From JALXCH01 sp964495805 (lineage in GTDB: Bacteria > Calditrichota > Calditrichia > RBG-13-44-9), in the NCBI GenBank assembly GCA_964495805.1, contig CAZBWV010000016.1, positions 1 through 50,030 of the forward strand: a DNA stretch of 50,030 bases, in the 5' to 3' direction. Every line of letters starts with the position of its first letter. The stretch's first letter is position 1. The position numbers were made by a program, and so were the translations under genes. Shown piece by piece: positions 1 through 9,191 of the stretch. The notes beneath the pieces were generated by a model. The model ran no database searches, had not been told where the DNA came from, and was given only the letters and a program-made list of their open reading frames with translations.

Positions 1-2419
1 GAGTTGCCCCGTAGTCTTCTTTGTAATAGCCCACCGTGGCATTAAGTGTGTGCCGCTGGTCCCAGCTCATGGGAATAAGCCGGTTTACCGGATCCTGGCT
101 GGCTCCTGCCCGGGTAAAGGTCTGAATCGGATTATCCGCATTTCCACGGGTGTACTGAAGCGTGTAATTTAAATTAAATTTCAGCGCTTTGTAGGCATAA
201 TCGAATTTGATTTCCAAACCTCTGGAATTGCCGTAATCTTTATTGGTATACAGGCCGTATTCAATTTGATTAAAGGTACTGATTACTTTAGTGCTTAACA
301 GAGAATATATGTCACGATAATAAAGCGAAACCTCGAGCCAGACATTCTGAACCACTTCCTGAGACAGCCCGATTTCGTATTGCACGGTCTTTTGCGCCTT
401 TAACTGAGGATTGCCCATGGTGGTGGCATAATCCGCCGGGTAAACCAGATGAGAGTGGTTCTGATACATGGCATACATGGGCGGCATCTGGAAAAAATGG
501 CCATAACTGAAATGCAGCACCGCCGCTTTTCCCAGCTGGTAAGCCAATCCAAAGCGCGGACTCAACTGCATCTGCGGTTTGGCGTTCGGATAGGTTGACA
601 TCCGTTCCGGGTCCGGCAAAGGATTCCCATTACTGTCTAAAATCAAATTGCCGTCCTCATCCTTTTGATAAAAATTGAGCTGATTGGCAGGGTTTCTCAA
701 CTGGGAAGGATACGTGGATTTTGGATCAAAATAATCAAAGCGTAAGCCGATATTCAGCACCATATCATTAAATTCCATTTTATCCTGCAGATAAGCGGAA
801 AGCTCTATGGGTTTTACATTATAAATATCCGAATAGACCGAATTATCCGGGAAAATAGTCGGCTTATAATTATAGTAGACCCGTTTGCCGTTTTCATCAT
901 AATAGTATTCACCCAATTCCTCATTGGTTTTGGTTGAATCGTTCCGAACCGGTGTCCAGCGGTTTTTAAGATCGTGCAGAGTGTACTGAAAACCCGTTTT
1001 CAAGGCATGCTGATCGGTCACCTGCCAGGTTAAATCGAATTTAGCGTTGTAATCCTTTTGCCAGGTTTCACTGTGATCTTTCATCTGGCCACCCGTGTAA
1101 AACCCGGTTTCCGCCACATTTCCGGCAAACGCATCGTACACATAGCCGGAATCCAGCGGATTTTTATATAAATAGTACACGTTGTAATTATTCAGGTAGG
1201 AAACTTTGGCTTCCTAAAACGCACTATTGGAAAGCATCTGGTTTAGCGAAAAGGTAAGCATATCGGTTGTGCGATAGCTGGTCGCCCTGCCAAAGGGATT
1301 ATATTTATAGGTATGAATGTATGGATGCCATTCATCACCATTTCGTGTGTATAAAAGAGATGTTTTAACGTGATCGGAAATTTTATAGCTTAATTTTCCC
1401 AAAGCAGAAAAATTAATGGAATTGGCCATGGGTACATAAGAACCGTCTCCACTGTGTTCACTGTACCAGCCCGAGGGATCGGTAGAACTGTAATCACTGT
1501 AATCATCCACATCAAAGCGGTGGATTCCGTTTAAATACCCTTTGTTATTTTGGTAGCGGGTATTTATAAAATAAAATACTTTGCCGGCCACCAACGGGCC
1601 GCTGATCTGAAACTTGTAATCCTGATTCCGGTTTAATTCGGAGTCATCCAGTCCGATAAAAATATTTTTATGAGAAGTAAAGTAATTTGCTAAATTTCCC
1701 GAAGCGCTGATGGAAAGTTTATCGTTACCGTCTTTGGTTACCGCATTCACCACACCGCTCATGGCCCGGCCAAATTCGGCATAAAACGTACCGGTGATAA
1801 TCTCTAAGTCTTCAATGGATTCCGTTTCGAGTTCCACTACCCGTCCGGCGCCGCCAAAAGCATCATTTACCTGCAGACCATCCACCATATACGAAACTTC
1901 ACTACTACGTCCCCCTCTAAAATGGCCGTTCACAACACCAGCCTGCATGGCAACTACCGCACCGAGATTTCCCACAGGCAATACTTCCATTTGATCGGAT
2001 GAAACCGTGGACATAGAACTGGTGAGGTCTTTTTTGGCGGATATTTTATCGGCTCTTACTTCGATGACATCCCCCTCCATAATAGCTGGTTTCAGCTGAG
2101 CCTTAATAAAGGAAGTACGATTCACCGAAACTCTAACATCTACCATTTTTTGGGTTTGATATCCAATCATTTGGATCACTACGGTATATTTACCGGGTGG
2201 AATATTGATAATAAAAAAATCGCCATCTATACCAACCGCCGCGCCGTAACTCGTATTTTCCAAAAAGACATTGGCACCGGCCAGCGGTTCACCGGTAGAA
2301 GCATCTTCTACCATTCCGGCAATTTTACCGGTGGTTTGCGCAAAAATATTTCCTGCGAAAAAAAATACAAACAACAGAAACGCGGGTGCTATTCGCCAGC
2401 TTTTTTGTAGATTACTCAC
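1..2419 (-). pseudogene. TonB-dependent outer-membrane receptor, interrupted by in-frame TAG and cut by the window edge
   Basis: The intact frame would be an outer-membrane receptor that imports a ligand using TonB energy. The N-terminal 401 residues hold a signal peptide (FLLFVFFFAGNIFAQ), a carboxypeptidase-regulatory-like domain (about residues 30-115, with GEPLAGANV and PPGKYTV) and a plug domain (about 130-235, with FRGGRSSEVSYMVDGLQV). At 1214-1216 the frame meets TAG. Reading on without any shift gives more than 400 further codons of typical beta-barrel sequence (for example EAKVSYLNNYNVYYLY, IGLRFDYFDP and FSYGHFFQMPP) down to position 2, where the window ends. A single base change from a sense codon, most simply Tyr TAT/TAC, would explain the break. 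The start is GTG at 2417-2419 with AAAGGAG six bases upstream. The ligand cannot be told. A true nonsense mutation and a sequencing error are equally open; the barrel sequence shows no other decay. Confidence 0.85.
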
Positions 2420-2434
2420 CCGGAACTCCTTTAC

Positions 2435-2470
2435 AAAAAAAACAGGCAGCCCGTCGTTCGGCGGGCTGCC
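2435..2470 (-). terminator. Rho-independent terminator after the M14 peptidase gene
   Basis: The minus strand has a perfect 9-bp stem (GGCAGCCCG with CGGGCTGCC, 2445-2453 and 2462-2470) and an 8-base loop, followed by TG and a run of eight T. It starts 7 bases after the stop codon of the peptidase gene and ends only about 15 bases before the GTG start of the TonB receptor. The receptor must therefore rely on read-through or on a promoter inside the peptidase gene. Confidence 0.9.
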
Positions 2471-2477
2471 CGGTTGA

Positions 2478-5400
2478 TTATTTAACTAACAACATTTTCT
2501 TTGTCTGAACAAAATCACCTGCTTTGATCTGATAAAAATAGACGCCTGAGGTAAAACTATGCGCATCAAAAGCGACATGATGAACGCCTGCGGTTTGTTT
2601 GGCATTTACAAGCGTTTTAATTTCCTGTCCCAGCACGTTGTAAACCGTTAAGGTAACCTTAGAATTGGTTGCCAGACTATATTGAATCATAGTTGTGGGA
2701 TTAAACGGATTGGGATAGTTCTGCTCCAGGACAAATCGGGTGGGCAACGCATCCGCTTCCGGAGAGATGGCTGTGGTTGAATCCACCCGCATGTGCACCG
2801 GCACAAATAGCGTTTCTTCATCCGGATCGTTGCTATGCAACTCCACACTGGCCCAAAAATCACCTACCGGAAAACTACTGGTTTTAAACGTCACGTTTAG
2901 CGTTAGCTGTTCTCCCGGTTGAAGCACACCGCCCATGGGATACACACTAATCCAGCTCTGACGCTGAATTAAAATAGCCATCTGATTATGGAGATAGGGC
3001 TCGTTGTAAGCAATATAAAAACCGTCGCTGGCGGTGCTGTTTTGCATGCCCACCGTGTAGGCATCTTCCAGATTCTGCAGTTCCAGATACTGGAGCATGA
3101 TGTTGCCATTCTGATACAGGATGACTTCAAACGTGTACGGACCATGCCCGGTAGCGGTGTAAATATTCTGCCATTCCACGATAAAACGATTTCCGTCCTG
3201 CCGGTAAAATGCCCGGCTGTCGCTGTGCATGTACAAATTATCCCACAACGGGGCAATCATTGCCCGGGGCGCCAGAATGTTGGGAAGCGTGGTATTATTG
3301 TAACTCACCGTTATGGCAGTAAAGCTGAGCCATCCGTTGTTGCACACCCGAATGGTGGAAAATGTGTCCGCATAAAAGGGCATGGAAAAGCCCAGGGGAA
3401 GCGGACCGCTAATGCTATTCAATCCGCTTAAAGGAATGGGTGTGCCGCTTCCGGTACTCAGCTCTACCCAGTCGAATTGGGGACCGCCCGGTTCGTCGCT
3501 GTCAATCCACACATGGCCGAAGCTGTCGCTGCCACCGGCTCCTTCCCCGGCCCGGCTGTTAGCGGGATAACTGCCAATCTGTGCGGTAAAACTTAGCGGT
3601 CCGGCACCCTGGTTCATGACGGTAAGCGGCACGGTAAGTGAATCGTTCGTCGTCACGTTTACTACCAGACTATCTGGCGATACGGCAATATCCGGTGCCA
3701 GCGCTCCGCTGCCGGAGAGGGGAATTCGCACTTCAGGATGCACCGGATCACTGCTCAGCACAACCAGTGTGTCCTGATAGAACAACGTATCGTCCGGGGT
3801 AAATTGCACCTGAACGGTAGCATAACTCCCCGCTGCCACATTCAGCTCAGCCACGTTCACATCAAACTGACTCAATCCGGTAATAAACTGCCAGACATGC
3901 AGCGTATCGGTTCCGGGATTGGAAATTTTCAGGGGGATTTCCGCGGTGAAGTTCACAAAAGTAACCGGGAAATCAATCCGATGGTAATTGGTGGTCAGAC
4001 GTGCCCCTTTGCGAACGTACAGTTTTAGCACCTGATTCCAGGAGTACCCACCATCGGCTGCCACCTGCACTTGAAGGTTCAGATAGCTGCCATGCGACGC
4101 ACCGGAATCCACCGACACGGTAAACGGTCCCGCATCGGTACTGCTACCGCTGGCCAGATTTCCAACAAAAGCACTATCGTTCACCACGGTCAGGTAAGGA
4201 TTGCCGGATGCGATGACCACAGAACAGTTCAGCGCATCGTCCGCTCCTAAGTTCTCCAGGCCAATCATCAGCTGTACCGTTTCTCCTGCTTCCAGCACGC
4301 CGTTATGGTTTCCGCTACTATCGTTAACGGAATAACCGTTCAACGTTACAAACGGTCCGGTAGGTGGAATCAGCCGTCCTTCCACGGCATCCAGGTCAAA
4401 ACCGGCATCTGCCACATTGGCCAGCCCGTCCCCATCATCTTCGATGCGGATATAACGGAATTCACTGACTCCGGCAGTGCTCAAATCGAAGTCCTGAGTT
4501 CCGTTTCCATTGCCGATGGTGATCCATGGCCCGTTCCAGCCGGTACTCACCATCACCGTGTAACCTTCGGCAGAGTTATCGCCTTCTATCACCCGGAAAT
4601 CGTTTCCGGAATAATCCTGGATGGTTTCTCCCATATCCAGCACAATGTAACCATCTTTCCCCAGGGAATAATTCACGCCATCCGGTTCTCCCAGACACGC
4701 CCAGGTAGCCCCTTCGTCATTAAAATTGTTGTTGGGAATTCGGGAATAAATTACCCGGTACGCATAGGTTCCCAGTTGAGGCTGAAGTTGCACGTTGACC
4801 GGTGTGGCTCCGGTATCGGTGACCACCACGTTGGTCACTGTGGCTGGTTGATACCCATTGGCGGTAATCCTGACCGTGTAGGTACCGGGTAGCACAAATT
4901 TGTGGAAATCGCCCACTACCGGGTCGGCATAAATGGGCCAATACTGGTGACTGGCATCGCTGACCCACACAATGGCATTGGCTACCGGTGCTTTGCTGGT
5001 GGCATCGGTAACCATCCCTTTAATTCCCTTGCCGGCCATATCAATCAAATAAAGCATCGCCGGTTTATTCCAGTTGTAATACTGGCCAATCTGGGAGGCC
5101 GGTGGCTGCTTTTGGTTGGAAACTTCCATTGTCCAGCCCACCGTGCCCATCAGGCCATAAAAGGCATCTTTGGCACTGCCGTTGATGGAATACATTCCGC
5201 TATATCCCTGATAATAGGGAAGATTGGAGTAGCCGGAATGGCTGGCATAATTCCCTGCCAGAAAGTCGATGGGATTGTGATCCGGTGCCTGATCGGGACG
5301 ATAGCTCCAGGGATAGGAGATGGCTTCTGTGCCACCGTGATTGCTCTGACTGATGACAAACTGGTGCTGGTTAATCCAGGCGCGCCCGGCCTGACTCTCC

Positions 5401-6122
5401 GGCTGCGAAAACGGTGCCGTGCTGCTTCCCCAGCCATCCCACATGTAGCCCCAATCCCGGTTTACATCCACTCCCGCAGCGTTGTAACGGGTAAGTGCCT
5501 GGCGGCCGTCGGGATTGATAAACGGATAAATCCAGATTTCCCGGGTATTCACTAACTGAGTAATCTGGGCGTTGCTCCCGTACTGAGTACACAAATCGCG
5601 CATCAATCGAACCAGCACCTCCGAACTCATGATTTCGTCCCCGTGGTGACAACCATCGAAGCTAATCTCCGGCTCGGGTTCATCTATTTGCACATTATCG
5701 CTAATTTTCACCGCGTACAGTTCCCTTCCCTGGACGCTTTGACCGTAGGTGACTTTTTTAATCAGGTTGGGGAATTGTCCTGACAAACTATCCACCAGTT
5801 GAATGGTGGAGTAGTAATCGTGATAATTTGCCAGGGTTCCGCGGGAAAGCAATTCCTGAGAATAAGCCTCCAGGTCCGCAATTAACACATTTGGTGCAAA
5901 ACCCAGCGCAAGCAATTTCTGCATTTCCTCCGGAACCACGTAAATGGTGACCCGGTTTGGCTCAATTCGATCAATTTCAAATTTTTCCTGCACAAGAAGT
6001 TGAATTTCCTGAGCAGAACGGACTGGCACTTCCACCAACTTTTCGTTGGGCCGCCAGCTGGCCCGGAGCATCTGTACAACCATGAAAACACCCAATAAAA
6101 CAAAAGTTACAAAACGTTGCAT
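2478..6122 (-). CDS. Secreted M14-family zinc carboxypeptidase with C-terminal sorting domain
   Basis: Large (1214 aa) secreted metallopeptidase of the M14 carboxypeptidase family. The order is: signal peptide (MQRFVTFVLLGVFMVVQ); an N-terminal propeptide-like region; the M14 domain at about residues 115-370 with zinc-binding DGCHHGDE, the substrate-site stretch FINPDGRQ...NRDWG, QSNHGGTE and the likely catalytic Glu in TMEVSNQ; a carboxypeptidase-regulatory beta-domain (GIKGMVTDATSKAPVANA); several Ig-like choice-of-anchor domains, one Hydin/ASPM-like; and a C-terminal type A sorting domain (FVLEQNYPNPFNPTT...GVYFYQIKAG). It should be exported to the cell surface by a type IX-like route and trim peptides outside the cell. 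The frame is open 36 codons further upstream, but ATG at 6120-6122 has GAGGGA at good spacing and begins the signal peptide. A terminator follows directly. Confidence 0.9.
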   Translation of the reverse strand: MQRFVTFVLLGVFMVVQMLRASWRPNEKLVEVPVRSAQEIQLLVQEKFEIDRIEPNRVTIYVVPEEMQKLLALGFAPNVLIADLEAYSQELLSRGTLANYHDYYSTIQLVDSLSGQFPNLIKKVTYGQSVQGRELYAVKISDNVQIDEPEPEISFDGCHHGDEIMSSEVLVRLMRDLCTQYGSNAQITQLVNTREIWIYPFINPDGRQALTRYNAAGVDVNRDWGYMWDGWGSSTAPFSQPESQAGRAWINQHQFVISQSNHGGTEAISYPWSYRPDQAPDHNPIDFLAGNYASHSGYSNLPYYQGYSGMYSINGSAKDAFYGLMGTVGWTMEVSNQKQPPASQIGQYYNWNKPAMLYLIDMAGKGIKGMVTDATSKAPVANAIVWVSDASHQYWPIYADPVVGDFHKFVLPGTYTVRITANGYQPATVTNVVVTDTGATPVNVQLQPQLGTYAYRVIYSRIPNNNFNDEGATWACLGEPDGVNYSLGKDGYIVLDMGETIQDYSGNDFRVIEGDNSAEGYTVMVSTGWNGPWITIGNGNGTQDFDLSTAGVSEFRYIRIEDDGDGLANVADAGFDLDAVEGRLIPPTGPFVTLNGYSVNDSSGNHNGVLEAGETVQLMIGLENLGADDALNCSVVIASGNPYLTVVNDSAFVGNLASGSSTDAGPFTVSVDSGASHGSYLNLQVQVAADGGYSWNQVLKLYVRKGARLTTNYHRIDFPVTFVNFTAEIPLKISNPGTDTLHVWQFITGLSQFDVNVAELNVAAGSYATVQVQFTPDDTLFYQDTLVVLSSDPVHPEVRIPLSGSGALAPDIAVSPDSLVVNVTTNDSLTVPLTVMNQGAGPLSFTAQIGSYPANSRAGEGAGGSDSFGHVWIDSDEPGGPQFDWVELSTGSGTPIPLSGLNSISGPLPLGFSMPFYADTFSTIRVCNNGWLSFTAITVSYNNTTLPNILAPRAMIAPLWDNLYMHSDSRAFYRQDGNRFIVEWQNIYTATGHGPYTFEVILYQNGNIMLQYLELQNLEDAYTVGMQNSTASDGFYIAYNEPYLHNQMAILIQRQSWISVYPMGGVLQPGEQLTLNVTFKTSSFPVGDFWASVELHSNDPDEETLFVPVHMRVDSTTAISPEADALPTRFVLEQNYPNPFNPTTMIQYSLATNSKVTLTVYNVLGQEIKTLVNAKQTAGVHHVAFDAHSFTSGVYFYQIKAGDFVQTKKMLLVK

Positions 6123-6439
6123 GAGCTTCCCTCGTAATTGATTTGATGAAACCCTATGATGAACTATCCGGAATTCCCTTCCCGTTCCAGAGAATAAAAG
6201 TACGTTTAAAAAGGAAAAAATCCTTCCCAAAAATTTTTTCGAAAAGGATTTTCCGGATTGGCGCAGGACCCTTTTTATTATTCGAATTTTTGTAAGACAG
6301 GTTTTTTTGCTGGAGGAGCTGTTACTGAAAAGGAAAAGCAGGTATGGATCAATTTGTTGCAGAATAAACTTCCGTGGAAAAATTTCAAAAGAATCGGGTG
6401 CTTATTCCGGGGAACTTTTATGCGGCGGGATATACATTT
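6123..6439. other. Non-coding stretch upstream of the M14 peptidase
   Basis: About 320 bases with no convincing gene. It should contain the minus-strand promoter of the peptidase. The plus strand carries short open frames (for example from 6258), but none has a convincing ribosome site or recognisable product. A strong plus-oriented terminator lies at its right end, so a short non-coding plus-strand transcript is possible. Confidence 0.4.
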
Positions 6440-6474
6440 CCGGAGCGAACCAATGGGTTCGCTCCGGATTTTTT
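6440..6474 (+). terminator. Strong terminator hairpin oriented to the plus strand
   Basis: Perfect 12-bp stem (CCGGAGCGAACC with GGTTCGCTCCGG, 6440-6451 and 6456-6467), 4-base loop AATG, then A and six T on the plus strand. On the minus strand the same hairpin is followed by GGAAATG, with no T run, so it is a poorer terminator for the minus-strand gene that ends at 6476. No plus-strand gene is visible just upstream. Confidence 0.75.
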
Positions 6475-6475
6475 G

Positions 6476-7168
6476 TTATTTGAAGATGGCAAGCAGTTTA
6501 TCCACTTTTTCTGCGATGTCCACATCGAAAATGGCGATGCTTGGCAGCAGCCAGGAGAGCCGATAGCGGTCATCACCATCTTTATTCTTGCCGAAATAAG
6601 CCAATGCCACTCGCCCAAATCCGGTTTCTTTTTCCACTTTCTTTGCTTCCCGTAAAAAACGCCGGGCGGTATTGGGCAAATTTTCGTAGGTCACCGGTTT
6701 TCCTTCCTGTCCACCATGTCTGGTCAGCTCCACTGCATAGCCCACATTGCTAATGGATTCAGCCAGCTTGAACAGTTTATGTTTACGGCAATATGCCATT
6801 AATACGGAACTTACCGGTAACCGTACAATTTCGATATTGTGTTCACCCTCCCGAAGCTGAGCTACCAGAAAAGATTGCCCATTTACCATCTCAATATGGG
6901 CAAAAATTTTTTTGTTTTTCGGTATCTCATGAAGTACTTCGTTTACTTCGTAATGAACATTCGCTACATCGTAACTATCTCCCTTATGGTATTTCCCAAA
7001 TTCTGTGGTAAAATAGGTCTCCTGGCCCTGCTTTTTTCCCCATATCAGGTCCAATCCCCAACGCTTCAGAGATTTGAAATTAAAACTGCGTTCTTTTTCC
7101 GGCTGGCCCAGTGTTTCGAATACCAGCGTATTGAGTGCAATTTGCTCTTTTAATTCACTTTTTTTCAT
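6476..7168 (-). CDS. Hypothetical protein, 230 aa
   Basis: I do not recognise this family. It is soluble-looking, with no signal peptide or membrane segment, and rich in Lys and Glu. The middle part (FAHIEMVNGQSFLVAQLREG) and the C-terminal part (RRFLREAKKVEKETGFGRVALAYFGKNK) look like an ordered alpha/beta fold. The C-terminus SWLLPSIAIFDVDIAEKVDK is hydrophobic. The start is ATG at 7166-7168, because AAGGAGG lies 8-9 bases upstream; a TTG one codon earlier is in frame. It sits 27 bases after the HdeD-like gene on the same strand and is probably co-transcribed, which weakly suggests a stress-related role. That is inference from neighbourhood only. Confidence 0.75.
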   Translation of the reverse strand: MKKSELKEQIALNTLVFETLGQPEKERSFNFKSLKRWGLDLIWGKKQGQETYFTTEFGKYHKGDSYDVANVHYEVNEVLHEIPKNKKIFAHIEMVNGQSFLVAQLREGEHNIEIVRLPVSSVLMAYCRKHKLFKLAESISNVGYAVELTRHGGQEGKPVTYENLPNTARRFLREAKKVEKETGFGRVALAYFGKNKDGDDRYRLSWLLPSIAIFDVDIAEKVDKLLAIFK

Positions 7169-7195
7169 CAATAATTTCCTCCTTTTTCGTCGTAT

Positions 7196-7762
7196 TTACA
7201 TTTCGCTGGCAATTTTCCGTGCCATTAACGCCACCCAGATGAGTTGCCAGCCGTTTACAATAAGTTCGATGGAAACGAATAGACCAATCACCCACAAACT
7301 GCTTACTGGCCAGTGCACCACGATGTAAAAACCAAGATATACCGAAATTAATCCTAACAAAGCGTGCCAGAACCATCGCCAGCCGTGACGTGCCAGAAAA
7401 ACGGCCAGGCCTACCCGAAATGTTCCGATAACAATAAACAACGCCCCCAGCAAGATGGTTAATGCTGAAGCCCCCTGTATCGGGTTTAAAAAGATTACAA
7501 TACCACCAACTATGTATAACAAAGCAAATACCAGATGAGGAATCCGCCCGCTCCAATTCGTTTCTTTTTCCCGGAGCCAATGAATAAACTGAAATAATCC
7601 AGCAAGAAACATGAATACTCCAAACAGAATGGTGGTACTGATGGTGACAAATCCGGCAAATAAAACTCCGAATGTGCCGATCAACACGTGAAATACACCC
7701 AGAATAAACAACCATTTCCATTTTCTGGGAAATTCTTCCAGGACAATTTGTACCTGATTCAT
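7196..7762 (-). CDS. HdeD-like (DUF308) membrane protein
   Basis: 188-aa integral membrane protein with about six hydrophobic helices (for example WLFILGVFHVLIGTFGVLFAG, one residue longer than a typical helix core, then a run at IVGGIVIFLNP and ALFIVIGTFRVGLAV). Length, helix spacing and the repeated G-rich hydrophobic pairs fit the HdeD/DUF308 family. E. coli HdeD helps acid resistance at high cell density; the molecular activity of the family is unknown. The start is ATG at 7760-7762 with AAGGAGGA eight bases upstream. It is the first gene of a likely two-gene unit with the unknown protein that follows 27 bases later. Confidence 0.8.
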   Translation of the reverse strand: MNQVQIVLEEFPRKWKWLFILGVFHVLIGTFGVLFAGFVTISTTILFGVFMFLAGLFQFIHWLREKETNWSGRIPHLVFALLYIVGGIVIFLNPIQGASALTILLGALFIVIGTFRVGLAVFLARHGWRWFWHALLGLISVYLGFYIVVHWPVSSLWVIGLFVSIELIVNGWQLIWVALMARKIASEM

Positions 7763-8064
7763 AAAATTATTCCTCCTTTTGTTTATTTTTCAACTGTTTC
7801 AAATTGAGACAAATACCATACCAGAAATTACAAAAAGCACAAATTATTGTAAAATTTTTATAAATACACATCATATTTATTTGTTATTATTGGAATTACA
7901 TAAAACATCCATTCCGTCACAAAATAGCATTACCTCAAAAAGCAATTTTGCTGATTAACCAGGCGATACGACGATATGGCAGTATTTCTGACGGAATGTT
8001 AGACGCGGTTTGATATGTGAGCTGAACCCCGCCAATTTATAGGGGAATGGACAGAGGAACGAAA
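7763..8064. other. Non-coding stretch upstream of the HdeD-like gene
   Basis: About 300 bases, A+T rich next to the HdeD-like gene, where a minus-strand promoter is expected. I see no convincing hairpin, RNA gene or longer open frame. It ends at a short plus-strand open frame. Confidence 0.35.
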
Positions 8065-8208
8065 ATGATCTGGAAATATCTTCAAGAAAATGAAGTGGCT
8101 TCGATCTTCCTTTTTCCGGATTTTTTAGATGTTTCCGGAAGAATCAACCACGATAAAGTTCACACGATTTGGGGATTTCCAAAATATCTTGGGGGCCCGA
8201 AATGTTAA
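8065..8208 (+). CDS. Possible small protein, 47 aa
   Basis: A short open frame starts at ATG 8065-8067 behind AGAGGA (spacing about 6) and ends at TAA 8206-8208. It overlaps the stop of the convergent aldolase gene by four bases. The peptide (MIWKYLQENEVASIFLFPDF and on) is aromatic-rich and not recognised. The ribosome site and the exact filling of the gap speak for it. Length and lack of any known match speak against it. It may equally be a chance frame or a gene remnant. Confidence 0.25.
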   Translation: MIWKYLQENEVASIFLFPDFLDVSGRINHDKVHTIWGFPKYLGGPKC

Positions 8209-8903
8209 CTCGTTTGGTCGCTTCTTTCGCTTGCCGAAAAATGGATAATCGGATATTTCAACCCATACACCGTCTCCCGCAATTTCATCAGTGCCTCAAT
8301 CTCTTCCGGTGGTAGGGGTTCGGGTTGCCCAACCTGCAGGGCAAGCCATATAACGCGTGCAGTGTGTTCCAGAATTTCCAGCTTCTGGTAAGCCTCCTCC
8401 AGTGTCTGTCCCACAGTCAGGCTACCATGGCGTTCTAAAATCACAATATCCGATTGACGAATGGGTTCCCGGATGCTCTCCGGTACCTGCCCGGTGGAGG
8501 GGCGTGCGTAAGGGGCGACCGGAACGGCACCCAGCATGATGGCGCTCTCCGGCATATATGCCTTTTTCCAGCCAAAACCAATTAACGAAAGTGCTACGAC
8601 GTACGGCGGATGAGCGTGCACCACCGCGCCAACATCCGGGCGCTGGCGATACACTTCCAGGTGCATTTTAATTTCGGTGGATGGTAGCCGATCGCCTGCC
8701 AGCACACGTCCGGCAGTGTCAATTCGCACCACATCCGCTTCCTGCATTTCCCCTTTACACACCCCGCTGGCTGTAGCCAGAATGGTACCGTCCTTCTGCC
8801 GACAGCTGATATTCCCCTCCGTAGCAATGATTAACCCCCGCTGGTACATCTTTTTTCCCGTTTCGATTAACTGCTGCCTCACACAATAGGCATGCGTTTC
8901 CAT
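8205..8903 (-). CDS. Class II aldolase/adducin-family protein
   Basis: 232-aa member of the family that includes fuculose-1-phosphate aldolase and ribulose-5-phosphate 4-epimerase, zinc enzymes that cleave or epimerise sugar phosphates. Visible hallmarks are the phosphate-binding ATEGNIS near residue 28, ATASGVCKG, the acidic residue in PSTEIKMH, the zinc-binding HAHPP near residue 97 and the third zinc histidine in LERHGSLTVG. Together these cover the expected metal site, so the enzyme should be active. The substrate cannot be fixed from sequence; fuculose- or rhamnulose-phosphate aldolase or methylthioribulose-phosphate dehydratase are alternatives. The start is ATG 8901-8903 behind AGGAG. 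No sugar-pathway genes flank it. Confidence 0.85.
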   Translation of the reverse strand: METHAYCVRQQLIETGKKMYQRGLIIATEGNISCRQKDGTILATASGVCKGEMQEADVVRIDTAGRVLAGDRLPSTEIKMHLEVYRQRPDVGAVVHAHPPYVVALSLIGFGWKKAYMPESAIMLGAVPVAPYARPSTGQVPESIREPIRQSDIVILERHGSLTVGQTLEEAYQKLEILEHTARVIWLALQVGQPEPLPPEEIEALMKLRETVYGLKYPIIHFSASERSDQTS

Positions 8904-9101
8904 GAAGTTTCTCCTGTCCTTACCGGTTCCCTGCGGTTAACCCACTTGATCAATCTGACAAATCGCCTATTTATATTGAAAAGTAAAAAGTTTTCTTTCG
9001 CCAGTCCAGTGCAAAAACCAGCCCTTCCCACGGAAACCATCTGAACCCACCCGTTCGGGCTGCTTCCCCTTCAATCATTTTTACCATGATGCAATTGCCA
9101 T

Positions 9102-9130
9102 TTGAATCTTTATGTTTCTTTTTTTATATT
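9102..9130 (+). promoter_or_regulatory. Candidate sigma-70 promoter of the shikimate operon
   Basis: TTGAAT and TATATT separated by exactly 17 bases, with the -10 box about 60 bases before the DAHP synthase start. This is the only good promoter-like pair I see in the 288-base gap. Assigned by eye. Confidence 0.45.
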
Positions 9131-9191
9131 ACAACGATGATAATGAGAAGAAGAATCAAAATCGTTTTCTGCTGGAGGAATATGAAATAGG

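Noticed and set aside
4305..5555. Two long plus-strand open frames (about 195 and 217 codons) inside the M14 peptidase gene
   Set aside because: They run antisense to a clearly recognised peptidase, have no ribosome sites and translate to composition unlike real proteins.
7155..7721. A second 188-codon minus-strand frame over the HdeD-like gene
   Set aside because: The alternative frame has a good ribosome site, six clear membrane helices and a family match; this one is its shadow.
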